From NCBI GenBank assembly GCA_964586075.1, contig CAZPGZ010000004.1, forward strand, positions 86,357 through 150,356: DNA of 64,000 bases, given 5' to 3'. A program made the translations under genes and the position numbers. The notes under the pieces were generated by a model that was not told the DNA's origin, searched no databases, and was given only the letters and a program-made list of their open reading frames with translations. This document shows, one piece after another, positions 25,184-34,309 of the stretch; within the stretch, counting starts at the first letter, position 1; every line of letters starts with the position of its first letter. This stretch comes from JBAZLV01 sp964586075. Lineage in GTDB: Bacteria; Nitrospirota; UBA9217.

Positions 25184-25717
25184 GTGAAAACTACCCGAAA
25201 ACTAAATACAGAATCAAAAAGAATGATGGGTGCGAATAAACTCAAAATTAGTAATGAGCGCGGCATGGCTCTTATTATAGCGTTGGTGATGCTTGCTGTT
25301 CTGGGTATGCTCGGAGTGCTTGCTCTGAATACATCCACAACGGAACTGCGCATTGCCGGTAATTATCGGAATGACAATATTGCTTTTTATAATTCTAACA
25401 CGATTGAAGCTTATGGCCCGAATAATAGTACAATTGAAAATTTAGTTTCAAAGGATACCACCAGCTTGTCTACCTACCCAAGTGGTACAGTGCAATATTT
25501 GCCGATGACAAGTGGCTTACCAGCCAATGCTCTTGGGCAAACATCGATAAGAATACAATATCTCTGTGTCAGTCAGGCGCCTCCGGGTCTGCCAAGTGAT
25601 GTTAAGGCTTTTCACTATGTGGTTACCGTAGTAGGCAAAGGGCTTAACAATGCTGAATATGTTACAGAGTCAGAAATAATCAAGCTGCTGCCGATAGACA
25701 TCGAAACCGATTGTTGA
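25184..25717 (+). CDS. pilX: Type IV pilus minor pilin PilX
   Basis: A 177-residue protein with an N-terminal PilX domain: ERG, then MALIIALVMLAVLGMLGVLA and NTSTTELRIAGNYRN. As usual in PilX, Glu5 is missing. The start is a GTG about 10 nt after AAAAGGAG; internal ATGs near 25223 would shorten the leader from about 27 to 14 residues. It is shorter than many PilX proteins. It ends in a Cys. It sits between pilW and the small secreted protein before pilY1. Confidence 0.78.
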   Translation: MKTTRKLNTESKRMMGANKLKISNERGMALIIALVMLAVLGMLGVLALNTSTTELRIAGNYRNDNIAFYNSNTIEAYGPNNSTIENLVSKDTTSLSTYPSGTVQYLPMTSGLPANALGQTSIRIQYLCVSQAPPGLPSDVKAFHYVVTVVGKGLNNAEYVTESEIIKLLPIDIETDC

Positions 25718-25739
25718 AAAGGGAAAAGGAGAAGCTGTT

Positions 25740-26120
25740 ATGAAAAGAAAACTCTTTCTTGTTTTACTGTTGATTGTTTGTTCCTGTGTTCCGGCAGCTA
25801 TCGCAGCAGAAACAACGAATAATGCAGCAGCAACCGTTACGGGTCCCTACAATCCTGCAATAACCTATCCGGGTATCTATATCTCGGACAGTCTTTTATT
25901 CAAAAACAGACCGACAAGCCAGTCATGGCAGACCATACCAATGCTTAACACGCTTAAAAAGGTGACGTGCGCTGATGCGGTGGCAAGTTTGCAGCGTGAA
26001 GGCAAATGGCAGGGAAATTTAAATCTTGACGGGTCGTGCGGGTCAACATACGAACCGGCTGATTGGACACTGGGAAACAGGTTGAACTACGAAGAAGCAC
26101 GGCAGCAATCTTCTCGGTAG
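25740..26120 (+). CDS. Small secreted protein of the minor-pilin operon
   Basis: A 126-residue protein with a clear signal peptide (KRKLFLVLLLIVCSCVPAA, probable cut after AIAA). The mature part has two cysteines (VTCADA, GSCGS) and no family I recognise. It has its own site AAAAGGAG, 22 nt after pilX and 32 nt before pilY1. A cysteine inside the signal (CSC) makes a lipoprotein possible but no good lipobox is seen. It is probably an accessory of the PilY1 complex, or of its export; function unknown. Confidence 0.6.
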   Translation: MKRKLFLVLLLIVCSCVPAAIAAETTNNAAATVTGPYNPAITYPGIYISDSLLFKNRPTSQSWQTIPMLNTLKKVTCADAVASLQREGKWQGNLNLDGSCGSTYEPADWTLGNRLNYEEARQQSSR

Positions 26121-26152
26121 CTGACTGAGATCATCAGGAGGATAGATAGTAT

Positions 26153-29100
26153 ATGAAAAAGACATTTCTGGCCATACTAATTATCGTACTTACGGCGTTT
26201 ATATTTTCCAACACTGCCTCGGCTGCTCCGGACCAATACTGCGGTGATACCTCGCTTTATGGCGGTGCCCCCACAGTTCTTCAGCCGAATGTGCTGATTT
26301 TCATAGACGACTCCGGAAGTATGGCGAATACAGTTCCCTCCGGTTCATATGATCCGCTCGTAACCTATGCGTCTACCAATAATTGCGCCAACAGCAGCGG
26401 AAGTTATCCTCGCGCATGCAGCACGAACGCGGTGTATAGAACGACGGATGGAGGCTCCTCCGGTGGTACATTTCTGAACTCCAGCGTGAATAATATTACT
26501 ACATCGTGTTCCGGATACGATCCGCAGACTCTTTTAAAAACCTACGGAACATACAATGGCAGCAGGTTGAATAGTGACGGTTCATGCAATACTTCATCCG
26601 CCAGAACATATGTAACGGGAAATTATGTAAACTGGTATCATAGTTCGGCTGCCGGCTGGACATCAAAAGTACAGGTTGCAAAAAATGTTATCAACAATCT
26701 TATAAACACTACTCAAGGCGTAAAATTCGGGCTGATGACGTTTCACTATCCAAACAGTTGGACCTACGAAGGATCACAGTTCTTGAGCACTTCAGTTTCT
26801 GGTGCTACTTATGTTACTACGATCAAAGACATGGACGGCATCCATACCGGGACAACAACAAATAGGCAGGCCCTGGTAGCAGCTGTAAATACCCTGACAA
26901 ATTTGTATAATACTCCATTGGGAGAATCTCTCTATGAAACAATGCGTTATTTTCAGGGAGCTCAAACCGCTTTTGGCAATTCAATCGGTGTTGACGCAAG
27001 TGGATACTATACGTCTCCAATTCAATGGGGCTGCCAAAAAAACTATGTTATTTTTGTTACCGACGGCATGTCGAACGCGGATAACAATAGCGCGTTGAAT
27101 CCTGTAAATACCAAATACGGACGATGGGACGGAGGCAACTGTAACACGTCTGTTTATACTACCTGCGACGGAACCGACATGAATCATTCGCTGGCTGGTG
27201 TTGCAAAATATATGTACGAAACCGATCTGAGAACAGATATAACTGGCACTCAAAATGTTGTCACCTATACCATAGGCTTTGGACTTACCGGCGCTGACCA
27301 GGAAGCAATTGATCTTTTGAAGCTGACCGCTGACACCAATCATGGCCGCGGAGCGTATTATAATGCGGGGAGTGAAACTGAACTGAGCGCGGCGCTGACG
27401 ACAGTCATCGGCAACATATTCTCCGTGGATACGTCTTTCGTCGCTCCGGTTGTCCCGGTAAGCCCTGAAAACAGAACCTACAGCGGCAGCAGAGTATATA
27501 TGGGTTTTTTCAAACCCGCGAGTGAAAAGTTCTGGAGCGGCAACCTGAAGAAATTTGCCCTTGATGAAAACAATTATATTCTCGATTCGAACGGCAATTA
27601 TGCAAACTATTATGACGCCAACAAAGATGGATTTGATGACCGAGACAGTGCTTCCCTGGGAAGTAACGCAAATGGAAGCTTTAGATCGACATCGCAGTCG
27701 TATTGGAGCACCATAGCAGACAGCGGTGCTGTGGAGGAGGGTGGCATAGGCGAGGTGCTGCTGAATAGAACAACGACCAGAAACATTTATACATTTTTGG
27801 GGACGAATACACAGCTAAGTCATTCTACAAATGCCTTCACGACAAGCGTTATGACGGAAACGCAGCTTGGATTTACCTCCGGAGATACCGCGAGCAGGGA
27901 CAAGCTGGTTAATTTTCTGCATGGAGTGGATACTTATGATGCAGACTCTGATACGAATGTTACTGAGAAAAGACAGTGGATTTTAGGAGACATTCTTCAT
28001 TCTAAGCCTCAAATTGTATCGTACAACACTTATACGTATTCACACGAGACGGATTGCAGCGGAACTTTTGTAAGCGGTGCCAGCACGAATAACGCCAACA
28101 ATACGTATATTTTTGTCGGAGCGAATGACGGCATGCTGCATGCTTTCAAGGACTGCGACGGCAGCGAGGCCTGGTCATTCATCCCGCCTGATTTGCTGCC
28201 GATTCTTCAGTATCTCGGGCCGACAGGCGGTGCGCATACGTACTTTGTTGATTTTTCACCATCCGTTTATATATATAATAAGGACAAGACTGGCAATGTT
28301 AACGCTTCCAATGGAGATAAGGTCATTCTTGTTTTTGGTCTTCGAAGGGGAGGTGGTCTCGATACTTCTCCTACGAAGGGCTATTATTATGCTCTTGATG
28401 TTACCAATCCTTTGGATCCAATTTTTCTGGGAAGCATCAGCAATACCACAGTAAGAAATGGCCTAACGACGGCTGCTTCCACGGATTTTAGTGAATTGGG
28501 AGAGGTCTGGAGCGACATTTCATTTGGAAGAATCAAGTACGGATCCGATATTAAAATCGCGACATTTCTGGGTGCGGGCTATGACAATTGCAATGAAGAT
28601 GGGCGATATGGCTCCACGCAGACTTTTACCGGTGCTTGCGTGGCTCCGCCCACGAGCGACAATGGCGCAACAACAAGCTCCGGCAGTTCAGCACCGCTTA
28701 ATTCCAAAGGAAGAGGTATCTATGTGATAGAAATAGGTCAGATCAATGCATCAACCGGGAATCTCTCCTTGAGCGGTATCGGCACAAAATTGTGGGGTTA
28801 CACAAATGCAGACGACCCCACGAGAATGATTTTCTCTATCCCCGCCCGAATCAAAGCGGTTGATACGAACTACGATAATTATATTGACAGGCTTTATTTC
28901 GGAGATGCCGGCGGCAATATGTGGAGAGCCAATATAAAGGACACTTCTCCAACAAACTGGACGGTAAACAGGATTTTCAGCTCTAATCCCGGTTATTCGA
29001 ACGGTTCAGCGGACGCTTCGAATGGACGAAAGATTTTTTATGAACCTTCAACTTTTGTGCTTACCGACGGTTCGGTGCGCTTATACTTCGGCACCGGAGA

Positions 29101-29737
29101 CAGAGAACATCCTTTGAATACTGCAGTAGTGGACCGAATGTACTCCTTGATTGATCGGGGCCAAACAACGGCATCAAGCATCAATGAATTGAATCTGGTT
29201 GACGTCACTGATGACACATTGCAAGGATTAAGTACCACGTCAACACAGTCCCAGTCTATTATCAGTCAACTGACGAGTTCGACGAAATACGGCTGGTATA
29301 TCAGGCTGAACGAAAATGCCGGCGAAAAGGTTCTGGCTCCTTCAGTTCTCTATAATGGAGTCACGGTGTATACAACCTACTCACCGCTGACAACAGCCAG
29401 CACAGATCCTTGTGTTACTGGGAATTTGGGCACAGCAAGGGCTTATGCGGTAGACTACTTGACTGGTGCTGCAGTGACTAATTATGATACAACAAATGAC
29501 ACGACCTCTACTACGAATACGTGGGCACGCGCCACTGGTACTACCTATAATCTGCTGAGAAGTGACCGTGTAGTTACTCTCGGAAGCGGCATCCCATCGG
29601 GAGGTGTCGTCGTCATATCATCGACAGGTCAGACGAGTTTGATGATCGGTGTTGGCGGTAGTTTTCAGACGATGAAAATTTCCGGTACAAGTGCGACGCT
29701 GCCACTTTATTGGAGGCAGAAATCCGAACATTTATAG
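26153..29737 (+). CDS. pilY1: PilY1, pilus tip adhesin/assembly protein
   Basis: A 1194-residue exported protein. Order: signal peptide (KKTFLAILIIVLTAFIFS), a von Willebrand A-like domain with the metal site IFIDDSGSM (about residues 47-55) and VTDGMSN (about 302-308), then from about 440 a C-terminal PilC/PilY1 beta-propeller. The propeller has FVGANDGMLHAF, VILVFGLRRGG, and DTNYDNYIDRLYFGDAGG, a calcium-binding-like loop. DANKDGFDDRD is a further Asp-rich loop. PilY1 sits at the pilus tip, antagonises retraction and can bind surfaces. AGGAGG precedes the ATG. Full length, no disruption. Confidence 0.92.
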   Translation: MKKTFLAILIIVLTAFIFSNTASAAPDQYCGDTSLYGGAPTVLQPNVLIFIDDSGSMANTVPSGSYDPLVTYASTNNCANSSGSYPRACSTNAVYRTTDGGSSGGTFLNSSVNNITTSCSGYDPQTLLKTYGTYNGSRLNSDGSCNTSSARTYVTGNYVNWYHSSAAGWTSKVQVAKNVINNLINTTQGVKFGLMTFHYPNSWTYEGSQFLSTSVSGATYVTTIKDMDGIHTGTTTNRQALVAAVNTLTNLYNTPLGESLYETMRYFQGAQTAFGNSIGVDASGYYTSPIQWGCQKNYVIFVTDGMSNADNNSALNPVNTKYGRWDGGNCNTSVYTTCDGTDMNHSLAGVAKYMYETDLRTDITGTQNVVTYTIGFGLTGADQEAIDLLKLTADTNHGRGAYYNAGSETELSAALTTVIGNIFSVDTSFVAPVVPVSPENRTYSGSRVYMGFFKPASEKFWSGNLKKFALDENNYILDSNGNYANYYDANKDGFDDRDSASLGSNANGSFRSTSQSYWSTIADSGAVEEGGIGEVLLNRTTTRNIYTFLGTNTQLSHSTNAFTTSVMTETQLGFTSGDTASRDKLVNFLHGVDTYDADSDTNVTEKRQWILGDILHSKPQIVSYNTYTYSHETDCSGTFVSGASTNNANNTYIFVGANDGMLHAFKDCDGSEAWSFIPPDLLPILQYLGPTGGAHTYFVDFSPSVYIYNKDKTGNVNASNGDKVILVFGLRRGGGLDTSPTKGYYYALDVTNPLDPIFLGSISNTTVRNGLTTAASTDFSELGEVWSDISFGRIKYGSDIKIATFLGAGYDNCNEDGRYGSTQTFTGACVAPPTSDNGATTSSGSSAPLNSKGRGIYVIEIGQINASTGNLSLSGIGTKLWGYTNADDPTRMIFSIPARIKAVDTNYDNYIDRLYFGDAGGNMWRANIKDTSPTNWTVNRIFSSNPGYSNGSADASNGRKIFYEPSTFVLTDGSVRLYFGTGDREHPLNTAVVDRMYSLIDRGQTTASSINELNLVDVTDDTLQGLSTTSTQSQSIISQLTSSTKYGWYIRLNENAGEKVLAPSVLYNGVTVYTTYSPLTTASTDPCVTGNLGTARAYAVDYLTGAAVTNYDTTNDTTSTTNTWARATGTTYNLLRSDRVVTLGSGIPSGGVVVISSTGQTSLMIGVGGSFQTMKISGTSATLPLYWRQKSEHL

Positions 29738-29831
29738 CAATTAAGCGTTCGCAAAAGAGAGAAACTTTTACTACTGAACCATGCTGAATTTGAAGAATAG
29801 TAGAACTATGTGCTGTAATATATAGTGAAAA

Positions 29832-30752
29832 ATGCAAAACATATTAAATATTATACTTTTTATTCTTTGCAGTGCTGTCATAATGACATGCACAGCATGC
29901 AAGAGAGAGCAAACCGGCGCATCCCATGCGAATTTTCCTCCTTCTGAGGAAGGAAGAGCAGCTGTATCAAAAACATTAACCGTTAATATGCTGCCAGAAA
30001 AACCATTTGCCGGTACAACGCTTCAGGCAATCGCTGTTTCTCAAACTGGAAGCCAGATAAACTATCAATGGGAATTAAATGGAATGGTTTTGACAGGGGA
30101 AAATTCGTCTTATTTGGACTCAAAAAACCACTTTGCGAAAGGAGATCAGGTATCTGTTCTTGTGACGTCAGATAATACCTCAGTGTCAGCATCAGTAACA
30201 ATAAAAAACAGTCCGCCAGTAGTGAAATCGGTGACTGTAAAACCAGAAATTCTTTACGCTGGTATTGATATTATTGCCGAGCCTGTCGGCTACGACGCTG
30301 ACGGAGATACTATACAGTTTTTCTATAAGTGGTCGATCAACGATGTTGATCTTCCCGATAATTCTGCAGTTTTACCCGGAGATAAGTACAAACGGGGAGA
30401 TCGAATAGCTCTTACCGTAATCCCTAACGATAGTGAAGAAGAAGGTGACCCTTTTATATCTAAGCCAGTTGTAATTCCAAATGGCCCACCACGATTTATA
30501 TCAACACCACCACTGGATTTTAAGGCAGAGATTTACTCCTACCAGGCTATTGCCGTCGATCCTGATAATGACACTTTGACTTATTCGCTTCGTACTGCAC
30601 CAAATGGAATGGTTATTGATGCACGAACGGGTTTGATTACTCTACAGATTAAAAAAGAACACACGGGAACACATATCGTCGAGATTGAAGCACAGGATAC
30701 ACAAGGTTTAAAAGCCGTTCAAAAATACTCACTAACATTAACTGTTCCCTGA
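29832..30752 (+). CDS. Lipoprotein with Ig-like and cadherin-like domains
   Basis: A 306-residue lipoprotein. The signal peptide ends in a Cys-rich stretch TCTACKRE, with lipobox CTAC or MTC. Two similar Ig-like beta domains follow (TLQAIAVSQTGSQINYQWEL and IIAEPVGYDADGDTIQFFYK), then a cadherin-like module with IAVDPDNDTLTYSLRTAPNG, a pattern that binds calcium. It starts 95 nt after pilY1 and is 9 nt before a pseudopilin, so it probably belongs to the pilus operon. A surface or periplasmic binding role is inferred. Only a weak TATAGT box precedes the ATG and there is no clear Shine-Dalgarno sequence. Confidence 0.65.
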   Translation: MQNILNIILFILCSAVIMTCTACKREQTGASHANFPPSEEGRAAVSKTLTVNMLPEKPFAGTTLQAIAVSQTGSQINYQWELNGMVLTGENSSYLDSKNHFAKGDQVSVLVTSDNTSVSASVTIKNSPPVVKSVTVKPEILYAGIDIIAEPVGYDADGDTIQFFYKWSINDVDLPDNSAVLPGDKYKRGDRIALTVIPNDSEEEGDPFISKPVVIPNGPPRFISTPPLDFKAEIYSYQAIAVDPDNDTLTYSLRTAPNGMVIDARTGLITLQIKKEHTGTHIVEIEAQDTQGLKAVQKYSLTLTVP

Positions 30753-30761
30753 GAGGTATTC

Positions 30762-31280
30762 ATGAGAAACAATACATTATTACGCTCAGCCAACGGTCTT
30801 ACCCTTATAGAATTAATAGTGGTGCTTTCCCTTTTGGCTATTCTTAGTGCTATTGCCCTTCCACCTTTTTTGCAATGGCGCGCTAGCCTTGACTACCGCA
30901 CAACCGCAAGCGGCATTTTCAATATACTCAAACAGGCCAAAAGCCGAACAATCACTAACAGCCTGCAATGCAGAGTTGAGTTTCAGGCACCTCCTACCAG
31001 ACAATATCGAATGACACAGGGGGATAGGGCTGCGAACAGTGCCAACTGGGGTGCGACTTCTCAAGATATCATTCAAAACTGGACTACAATACCGACTGCC
31101 GTGAGTATAGTTACGGCAAATACTTTAAATAACAATATTGAATTTAATACCAATGGTACGGCTAATCTAGCGGTTGGATCCAATTCTTCCACAATTCAAA
31201 TTCAAGATAACACCGGTGCCGTCAGATTTACCATTCAAGTAGATACTACAGGTAGAATCGCAATGCGTTCTGGCTCATAA
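30762..31280 (+). CDS. FimT/GspH-type pseudopilin (copy 1)
   Basis: A 172-residue prepilin-like protein: leader ending ANG, then LTLIELIVVLSLLAILSAIA with Glu5 and the PPFLQWRASLDY turn typical of the FimT/GspH family. The C-terminal GspH domain (QCRVEF, INTNGTAN-like strand, TIQIQDNTGAVRFTIQVD) is complete. GAGAGG precedes the ATG. It follows the lipoprotein by 9 nt. FimT proteins are minor pilins; some bind DNA. Confidence 0.8.
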   Translation: MRNNTLLRSANGLTLIELIVVLSLLAILSAIALPPFLQWRASLDYRTTASGIFNILKQAKSRTITNSLQCRVEFQAPPTRQYRMTQGDRAANSANWGATSQDIIQNWTTIPTAVSIVTANTLNNNIEFNTNGTANLAVGSNSSTIQIQDNTGAVRFTIQVDTTGRIAMRSGS

Positions 31281-31608
31281 TGATATAAATAAAGTAATCA
31301 GAAAATTCAGTCATATGTCTTCTTTCCGCGCCGCAGTTGCTTTAGTCTGCCTCGGCATTGTGCCCTCGAGAAAACTTTTCCTATAATTACCTTCCTCCTC
31401 CTCGCTTTCGATAAATAACCGTTTGCTAAAATTGTTTGCTTTGTATATCACCTGAAAATACCCATAACTGGGTATTGCATCTCACTATTTCTTTTGCTAT
31501 ATACTCTGTATTCCTAACGTATAAAATACGAATAATTTATACCGGCAATTAACTTATCTATTGTATTTATATGTAATCTTGTTTGCATAATTACTTATCC
31601 GGGGTATA
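31281..31608. other. Intergenic region with a probable promoter and a palindrome
   Basis: 328 bp without a gene. It contains a perfect palindrome TACCCATAACTGGGTA (31459-31474) directly followed by TTGCAT (31475-31480), 17 nt, and TATATA (31498-31503), which reads as a sigma-70 promoter with an adjacent operator-like site. The rest is AT rich and I see nothing else in it. Confidence 0.45.
31459..31503 (+). promoter_or_regulatory. Palindrome plus sigma-70 promoter before second pseudopilin
   Basis: A 6-4-6 palindrome ends at the base before a TTGCAT-17-TATATA promoter. This would give the second FimT/GspH gene its own control. A protein bound at the palindrome would touch the -35 box. The regulator is unknown. 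Confidence 0.45.
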
Positions 31609-32091
31609 ATGATGTTTGAATATACTAATAATATCAAAAAACTGCATTTCTCAAAAGGCTTTACAATTATTGAAGCGATAACTGTCATAGCAATTATGGC
31701 AATTTTAACAGGCATTGCTTTGCCTCCGTATATTGAGTGGAGAAGATCTGTTCAATATCAGGCATCGGCACGAAGCATTCTCCTTGTTTTCCGAGAAGCA
31801 AGAACCAGAGCTATAGCCAGTAATTATGAACATCGGGTAGAATTTGAAAATGCAAATAAAAGATTTCGCATAACGAGAGGAAATCGGGCAAGTTCCAGCT
31901 CGGATTGGAGCACAGTAGTTAGTAGCTGGTATGTTCTTCCACAGGAAGTCTACATGCATGCAAATGTGACAAAAATTCACTTAAATCCCATGGGGACAGC
32001 AAACGCTGGTACTGTTGCGATTCAGGATGAGAATGGACAAATAAAATGTCAAGTCCGAATATTAAGCACGGGCCGCGCCCGTATTCTCTAG
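31609..32091 (+). CDS. FimT/GspH-type pseudopilin (copy 2)
   Basis: A 160-residue prepilin-like protein: leader ending FSKG, then FTIIEAITVIAIMAILTGIA with Glu5 and PPYIEWRRSVQY. It is a diverged paralogue of the preceding pseudopilin, with the same GspH layout (HRVEFENANKRFRITRGNRA; NPMGTANAGTVAIQDENGQ). GGGG lies 4 nt before the first of two adjacent ATGs (31609 and 31612); the second gives better spacing. A 328-bp gap and a probable promoter separate it from the other pilus genes. Confidence 0.78.
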   Translation: MMFEYTNNIKKLHFSKGFTIIEAITVIAIMAILTGIALPPYIEWRRSVQYQASARSILLVFREARTRAIASNYEHRVEFENANKRFRITRGNRASSSSDWSTVVSSWYVLPQEVYMHANVTKIHLNPMGTANAGTVAIQDENGQIKCQVRILSTGRARIL

Positions 32092-32143
32092 CTCGTTGTG
32101 TAGGCAAATACCAAACAGTATATTGAAAAATCATTTTTCGTTC

Positions 32144-32177
32144 TTGACGAACAATGACGCATCACGTAATATACGTG
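32144..32177 (+). promoter_or_regulatory. Sigma-70 promoter with palindrome over the -10 box (ABC-maf operon)
   Basis: TTGACG (32144-32149) and TAATAT (32167-32172) are 17 nt apart. The perfect palindrome CACGTA-ATA-TACGTG (32163-32177) covers the -10 box, as an operator for a repressor would. A metal- or oxyanion-responsive repressor fits the genes downstream, but none is encoded nearby. Confidence 0.55.
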
Positions 32178-32214
32178 TAAAATTTAATTCTATTCTGATT
32201 TTTTCGGTGAGTGA

Positions 32215-32934
32215 ATGGATTTAATCGCCGACGGTTTCTCAAAAGCCTTTTATCTGATTCTTCATTTTGATCCGGAATTGCTCGCTATCATTTTTTTGTC
32301 TCTGAAAGTATCCGGTCTGGCCCTCTTGATTGCAACGTTATTTGGTGTTCCCCTCGGTGCCGTAGTGGCATTAAAACGCATTCCTGCAAAAGGTGTCCTT
32401 ATCAGTCTCCTGAATACGTTGATGAGCCTCCCCTCGGTGGTTGTCGGCCTTTTTGTATATCTCATGCTTTCGCGAAGCGGGCCACTCGGGTTTCTTGGTC
32501 TTCTCTATACACCTGGCGCGATGATTATTGCACAAACTATTCTTGCCTTTCCCATTGTCATGTCACTCTCCCGTTCCGCTGTAGTGAGTGTAGACCCTCT
32601 TATCCGCCAGGCTGCCATGACTCTCGGGGCATCACCTTCCCAGGTAACACGGACAGTAATAGCCGAGGCACGATACGGAATTCTGACGGCTGTTGTAGCG
32701 GCCTTCGGAAGAGTTATCGCCGAAGTCGGTGCTATCCTTATTGTTGGTGGAAATATTGCCGGACTCACGAGAGCCATGACTACCGCTATTGCTCTGGAAA
32801 CGGACAAGGGAAATTTTGAGCTTGCGCTGGCACTTGGCATCATTCTTCTGATACTGTCATTGTTGATCAATCTTGTGCTGCATATGATTCAAAGAAAAGG
32901 GGCTGCAGATACGGAGCAATGGACCTGGACCTGA
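32215..32934 (+). CDS. tupB: ABC transporter permease, tungstate type (TupB-like)
   Basis: A 239-residue inner-membrane permease with about five helices and the cytoplasmic EAA-type loop around AAMTLGASPSQVTRTVIAEA. The segment AEVGAILIVGGNIAGLTRAMTTAIALE is highly characteristic of TupB-like tungstate and related oxyanion permeases. The partner ATPase overlaps it by 16 nt. The substrate-binding TupA gene is absent next to it, so the binding protein must lie elsewhere. Molybdate or another oxyanion remains possible. Confidence 0.78.
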   Translation: MDLIADGFSKAFYLILHFDPELLAIIFLSLKVSGLALLIATLFGVPLGAVVALKRIPAKGVLISLLNTLMSLPSVVVGLFVYLMLSRSGPLGFLGLLYTPGAMIIAQTILAFPIVMSLSRSAVVSVDPLIRQAAMTLGASPSQVTRTVIAEARYGILTAVVAAFGRVIAEVGAILIVGGNIAGLTRAMTTAIALETDKGNFELALALGIILLILSLLINLVLHMIQRKGAADTEQWTWT

Positions 32935-33575
32935 AGATAACCGATATACAAAAAAAGTATAACGGAAAAAATATACTCCAAAATTGCACGTTTAATTTTG
33001 AACCAGGCGTGGTGTATGCTCTCATGGGCCCGAATGGCTGCGGCAAATCAACACTGCTCAGGATATGCGCTCTTCTGGAGCCGCCTGACCACGGTGCCGT
33101 TGTTTTTTCTACGGCAGGAAATATGCTGCCGCATGATCTTGTTTTGAGACGCAGATTAACGCTTGTTCTGCCGCGGGTAGGGGTGTTTAATACGACAGTA
33201 TTTAAAAATATTGCTTACGGTTTGACGGCGCGGGGCAGGGAGAAGAATGACCGTGTCAGGCTGGTATCTGCGGTTCTCGATACCGTAAGGCTGACGCATA
33301 AGCAACATCAAAATGCCTTGACGCTTTCGAGTGGAGAGACACAGCGGCTTGGCATTGCGCGTGCCATGGTACTGGATCCGGATATGCTGTTTCTTGATGA
33401 ACCAACTGCGTTTATCGACGAAGAGAATACCGCTATTATAGAACGTAGTATTCTTGATTTAAAACGAGCCGGCAAGACAACGGTTATCATGTCAACCCAT
33501 GACCGTGATCAGGCAGAGCGCCTGGCGGATCAAGTACTTCTGATGCAAAACGGTGCCATACTGAATAAACCCTGA
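32919..33575 (+). CDS. tupC: ABC transporter ATP-binding protein, tungstate type (TupC-like)
   Basis: A 218-residue ATPase with Walker A MGPNGCGKSTLL, signature LSSGETQRLGIARAM and Walker B MLFLDEPTAFID. Short ATPases of this type without the C-terminal oxyanion-binding domain of ModC pair with TupB. It starts inside the permease gene and is followed by maf after 22 nt. Confidence 0.78.
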   Translation: MDLDLKITDIQKKYNGKNILQNCTFNFEPGVVYALMGPNGCGKSTLLRICALLEPPDHGAVVFSTAGNMLPHDLVLRRRLTLVLPRVGVFNTTVFKNIAYGLTARGREKNDRVRLVSAVLDTVRLTHKQHQNALTLSSGETQRLGIARAMVLDPDMLFLDEPTAFIDEENTAIIERSILDLKRAGKTTVIMSTHDRDQAERLADQVLLMQNGAILNKP

Positions 33576-33597
33576 TTTTTAATTATGGTCAGCTTCT

Positions 33598-34176
33598 ATG
33601 AACATTCCCATTATTCTTGCATCCAGATCTCCTCGTCGCAAAGACCTCCTTCATCAAATAGGCCTGTCTTTTACTATAGACGAAACAGATGTAGATGAGC
33701 GGGTTCTGCCGGGTGAAAAAGCACCGGCTTATGCTGTACGAGTTGCCGTCAATAAAGCAAAAGCAGTCAGTTCTCGGAGAAACGCAGGTATTATTATTGC
33801 GGCTGATACGGTGGTAGTGCTCAAGAGTGTAATTCTAGGAAAACCGGCGGACATCCACGATGCAAAACGAATGCTCACCATGCTCTCCGGCAGAACGCAC
33901 ACGGTAATCACCGGCCTTGCCGTGTTGGACGCGGGCAGTGGCGCTCTGCAAACCGGGAGCGCCACCACGAAAGTGCGATTTCTTACATTAACGCAAGAAC
34001 AAATCATATCATATCTAAAAACAAGAGAACCTCTTGATAAAGCAGGGGCATATGGTATTCAGGGAAAAGGTGCTCTTCTGGTTGATAGAATAGAAGGTTG
34101 TTATACTAATGTTGTAGGCTTGCCATTATCACTTCTGGGTCGTATACTTTCTCATTTTGGAATCAAGCTGCCTTAA
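33598..34176 (+). CDS. maf: Maf family nucleoside triphosphate pyrophosphatase
   Basis: A 192-residue house-cleaning enzyme that hydrolyses nucleoside triphosphates, especially modified or pyrimidine forms (dTTP/UTP). The N-terminus IILASRSPRRKDLLHQIG and the catalytic region IIAADTVVVLKSVILGKP are canonical; KAGAYGIQGKGALLVDRIEG and YTNVVGLPLSLL close the fold. No strong ribosome-binding site is seen, so it may depend on coupling with the ABC genes. Confidence 0.92.
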   Translation: MNIPIILASRSPRRKDLLHQIGLSFTIDETDVDERVLPGEKAPAYAVRVAVNKAKAVSSRRNAGIIIAADTVVVLKSVILGKPADIHDAKRMLTMLSGRTHTVITGLAVLDAGSGALQTGSATTKVRFLTLTQEQIISYLKTREPLDKAGAYGIQGKGALLVDRIEGCYTNVVGLPLSLLGRILSHFGIKLP

Positions 34177-34281
34177 ATAGCTTTTCTGTAAAAAAAGGGG
34201 CAAACTTTTTTCAGTTTTAAGAAACAATTCTGCTGCTGATCTCGGTTTTCGGGACAGAGATATAGATTATCTTTTTCTCTG

Positions 34282-34309
34282 TGAGGGTTCCCCAAAAACT
34301 GATCCAGTC
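34282..34309 (+). repeat. 28-bp IS3-type end, left copy
   Basis: A 28-bp sequence beginning TGAGGGTTCCCCAAAAACTG is repeated in the same direction at 42554-42581 with one mismatch (C/T at the 23rd base). Here it is the outer end of an IS3-family element whose transposase fragment follows. Confidence 0.85.

Noticed and set aside
29815..29831. TATAGT five bases before the ATG of the Ig/cadherin-like lipoprotein as a leaderless promoter.
   Set aside because: No acceptable -35 box lies 16-18 nt upstream, and the gene is probably cotranscribed with pilY1.
31598..31612. TATAAT directly at the start of the second pseudopilin gene as another leaderless promoter.
   Set aside because: The ATG overlaps the TATAAT itself, so the transcript would start inside the gene, and a GGGG ribosome-binding site is present. 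The upstream promoter at 31475-31503 fits better.
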